Assembly: GCA_021292105.1 (NCBI GenBank)
Contig: CM037871.1
Span: 34,903,997 to 34,967,996 of the forward strand
Reading direction: 5' to 3'
From: Anadara kagoshimensis
Lineage: Eukaryota; Mollusca; Bivalvia; Arcoida; Arcidae
Length of the DNA: 64,000 bases
The notes under the pieces are model-generated. The model was not told where the DNA came from, made no database searches, and worked only from the letters and a program-made list of their open reading frames with translations. Position numbers and translations under genes: made by a program. Of the stretch, positions 63,695-64,000 are shown one piece after another. Within the stretch, counting starts at the first letter, position 1. Each line of letters starts with the position of its first letter.

Positions 63695-63715
63695 TGGTGT
63701 GCAAACCTAGCTAAT

Positions 63716-63749
63716 TGTAAATAATTGTAGACATAACTAACTGTATATA
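63716..63749 (+). promoter_or_regulatory. two Pumilio-type (UGUANAUA) motifs in the 3' UTR
   Basis: TGTAAATA at 63716-63723 and TGTATATA at 63742-63749 fit the PUF-protein consensus UGUANAUA, 18 bases apart. In AT-rich sequence single matches are expected by chance; a close pair just after a stop codon is more suggestive but not proof. Confidence 0.3.
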
Positions 63750-63891
63750 AATATGTGAAATGTCTCTGGTATCCAGAACGTATGGATTTTTTTCTGATAT
63801 TTAAATTTCATCTCCTACATTGACATGTGTAGAGATTCAGCCATAATTTGCAGCTAACTGTGAATAATGAATGTTGTCTTCAAAAAGGAAT

Positions 63892-63897
63892 AATAAA
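63892..63897 (+). terminator. polyadenylation signal AATAAA of TRPM
   Basis: Canonical hexamer 198 bases after the stop codon, in a 'ggaataataaagcc' context. It is the only AATAAA in the visible 3' UTR. Confidence 0.6.
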
Positions 63898-64000
63898 GCC
63901 AGTTTAGTTATCAGGCCTTCATAAAAACAGCCAGTACACCAGTTAACATTTTAACATTTCAGTTTTTTAAAGAATTTTTTTTCTTTTTCTTTTCTTTTTC

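Larger units (their letters stand above)
63695..64000 (+). other. TRPM 3' UTR (partial)
   Basis: AT-rich sequence following the stop codon; a poly-A signal AATAAA lies at 63892-63897. Pyrimidine-rich 'ctttttcttttctttttc' closes the window. The true cleavage site is not determinable, but about 63910-63930 fits. Confidence 0.6.

Noticed and set aside
62975..63385. Separate downstream gene after the first TRPM stop
   Set aside because: The sequence continues a Ser-rich TRPM-like tail ([12 protein letters not shown]) with no promoter or splice acceptor before it; frame change within the same exon is simpler.

Overview
The window is AT-rich eukaryotic DNA: multi-exon coding sequence with GT-AG introns, and intervening DNA packed with minisatellites, SINEs and MITE-like inverted-repeat elements. 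Gene content (a TRPM channel and an intronless FMRFamide-receptor-like GPCR) together with tRNA-headed SINEs ending in a 'gataTAAGTGAAATATTCTTGACT'-type tail point to a lophotrochozoan, most likely a bivalve mollusc. This is inferred from family knowledge and no database search was done.

The main gene is a TRPM-family cation channel on the + strand. I can place 19 exons between 8240 and 63694 (8240-8423, 19248-19371, 20776-20848, 22445-22545, 25153-25287, 25983-26033, 27353-27484, 28167-28346, 28691-28788, 29587-29815, 30410-30586, 31291-31494, 33201-33329, 54843-55091, 55960-56134, 56725-56851, 59796-59986, 61452-61584, 62315-63694). Splice phases agree at every junction. The first exon already lies inside the N-terminal ligand-sensing (SLOG-like) domain, so the 5' end of the gene is outside the window. 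The protein runs through the TRPM homology regions, six transmembrane segments, a pore loop with an acidic filter, the TRP helix and a coiled coil, and ends in a Ser-rich tail without an alpha-kinase domain. This resembles vertebrate TRPM1/TRPM3. The last exon needs three frame changes to read through, which suggests assembly indels or a damaged allele.

A 21.5 kb intron (33330-54842), falling between the S1-S2 exon and the S3-S4 exon, holds a complete single-exon class A GPCR gene on the opposite strand (43018-44166). It has a possible splice acceptor in its 5' UTR.

Layout of the rest: 1-3165 is a 49-bp minisatellite with higher-order structure; 3230-3845 is a 97-bp minisatellite; 6081-6590 is a decayed LINE fragment on the minus strand; 6785-7352 is a 42-bp minisatellite. 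Intron 1 (8424-19247) carries SINEs, MITEs, a 111-bp minisatellite and a 3.77 kb element bounded by about 38-bp inverted repeats. Later introns carry further MITEs, SINEs and minisatellites, several of which clearly grew out of older mobile elements (57-bp array from a MITE, 75-bp array from a SINE tail). At two TRPM exons (27353 and 61452) the 3' splice site plus the first bases of the exon have been tandemly duplicated into the intron, leaving decoy acceptors.
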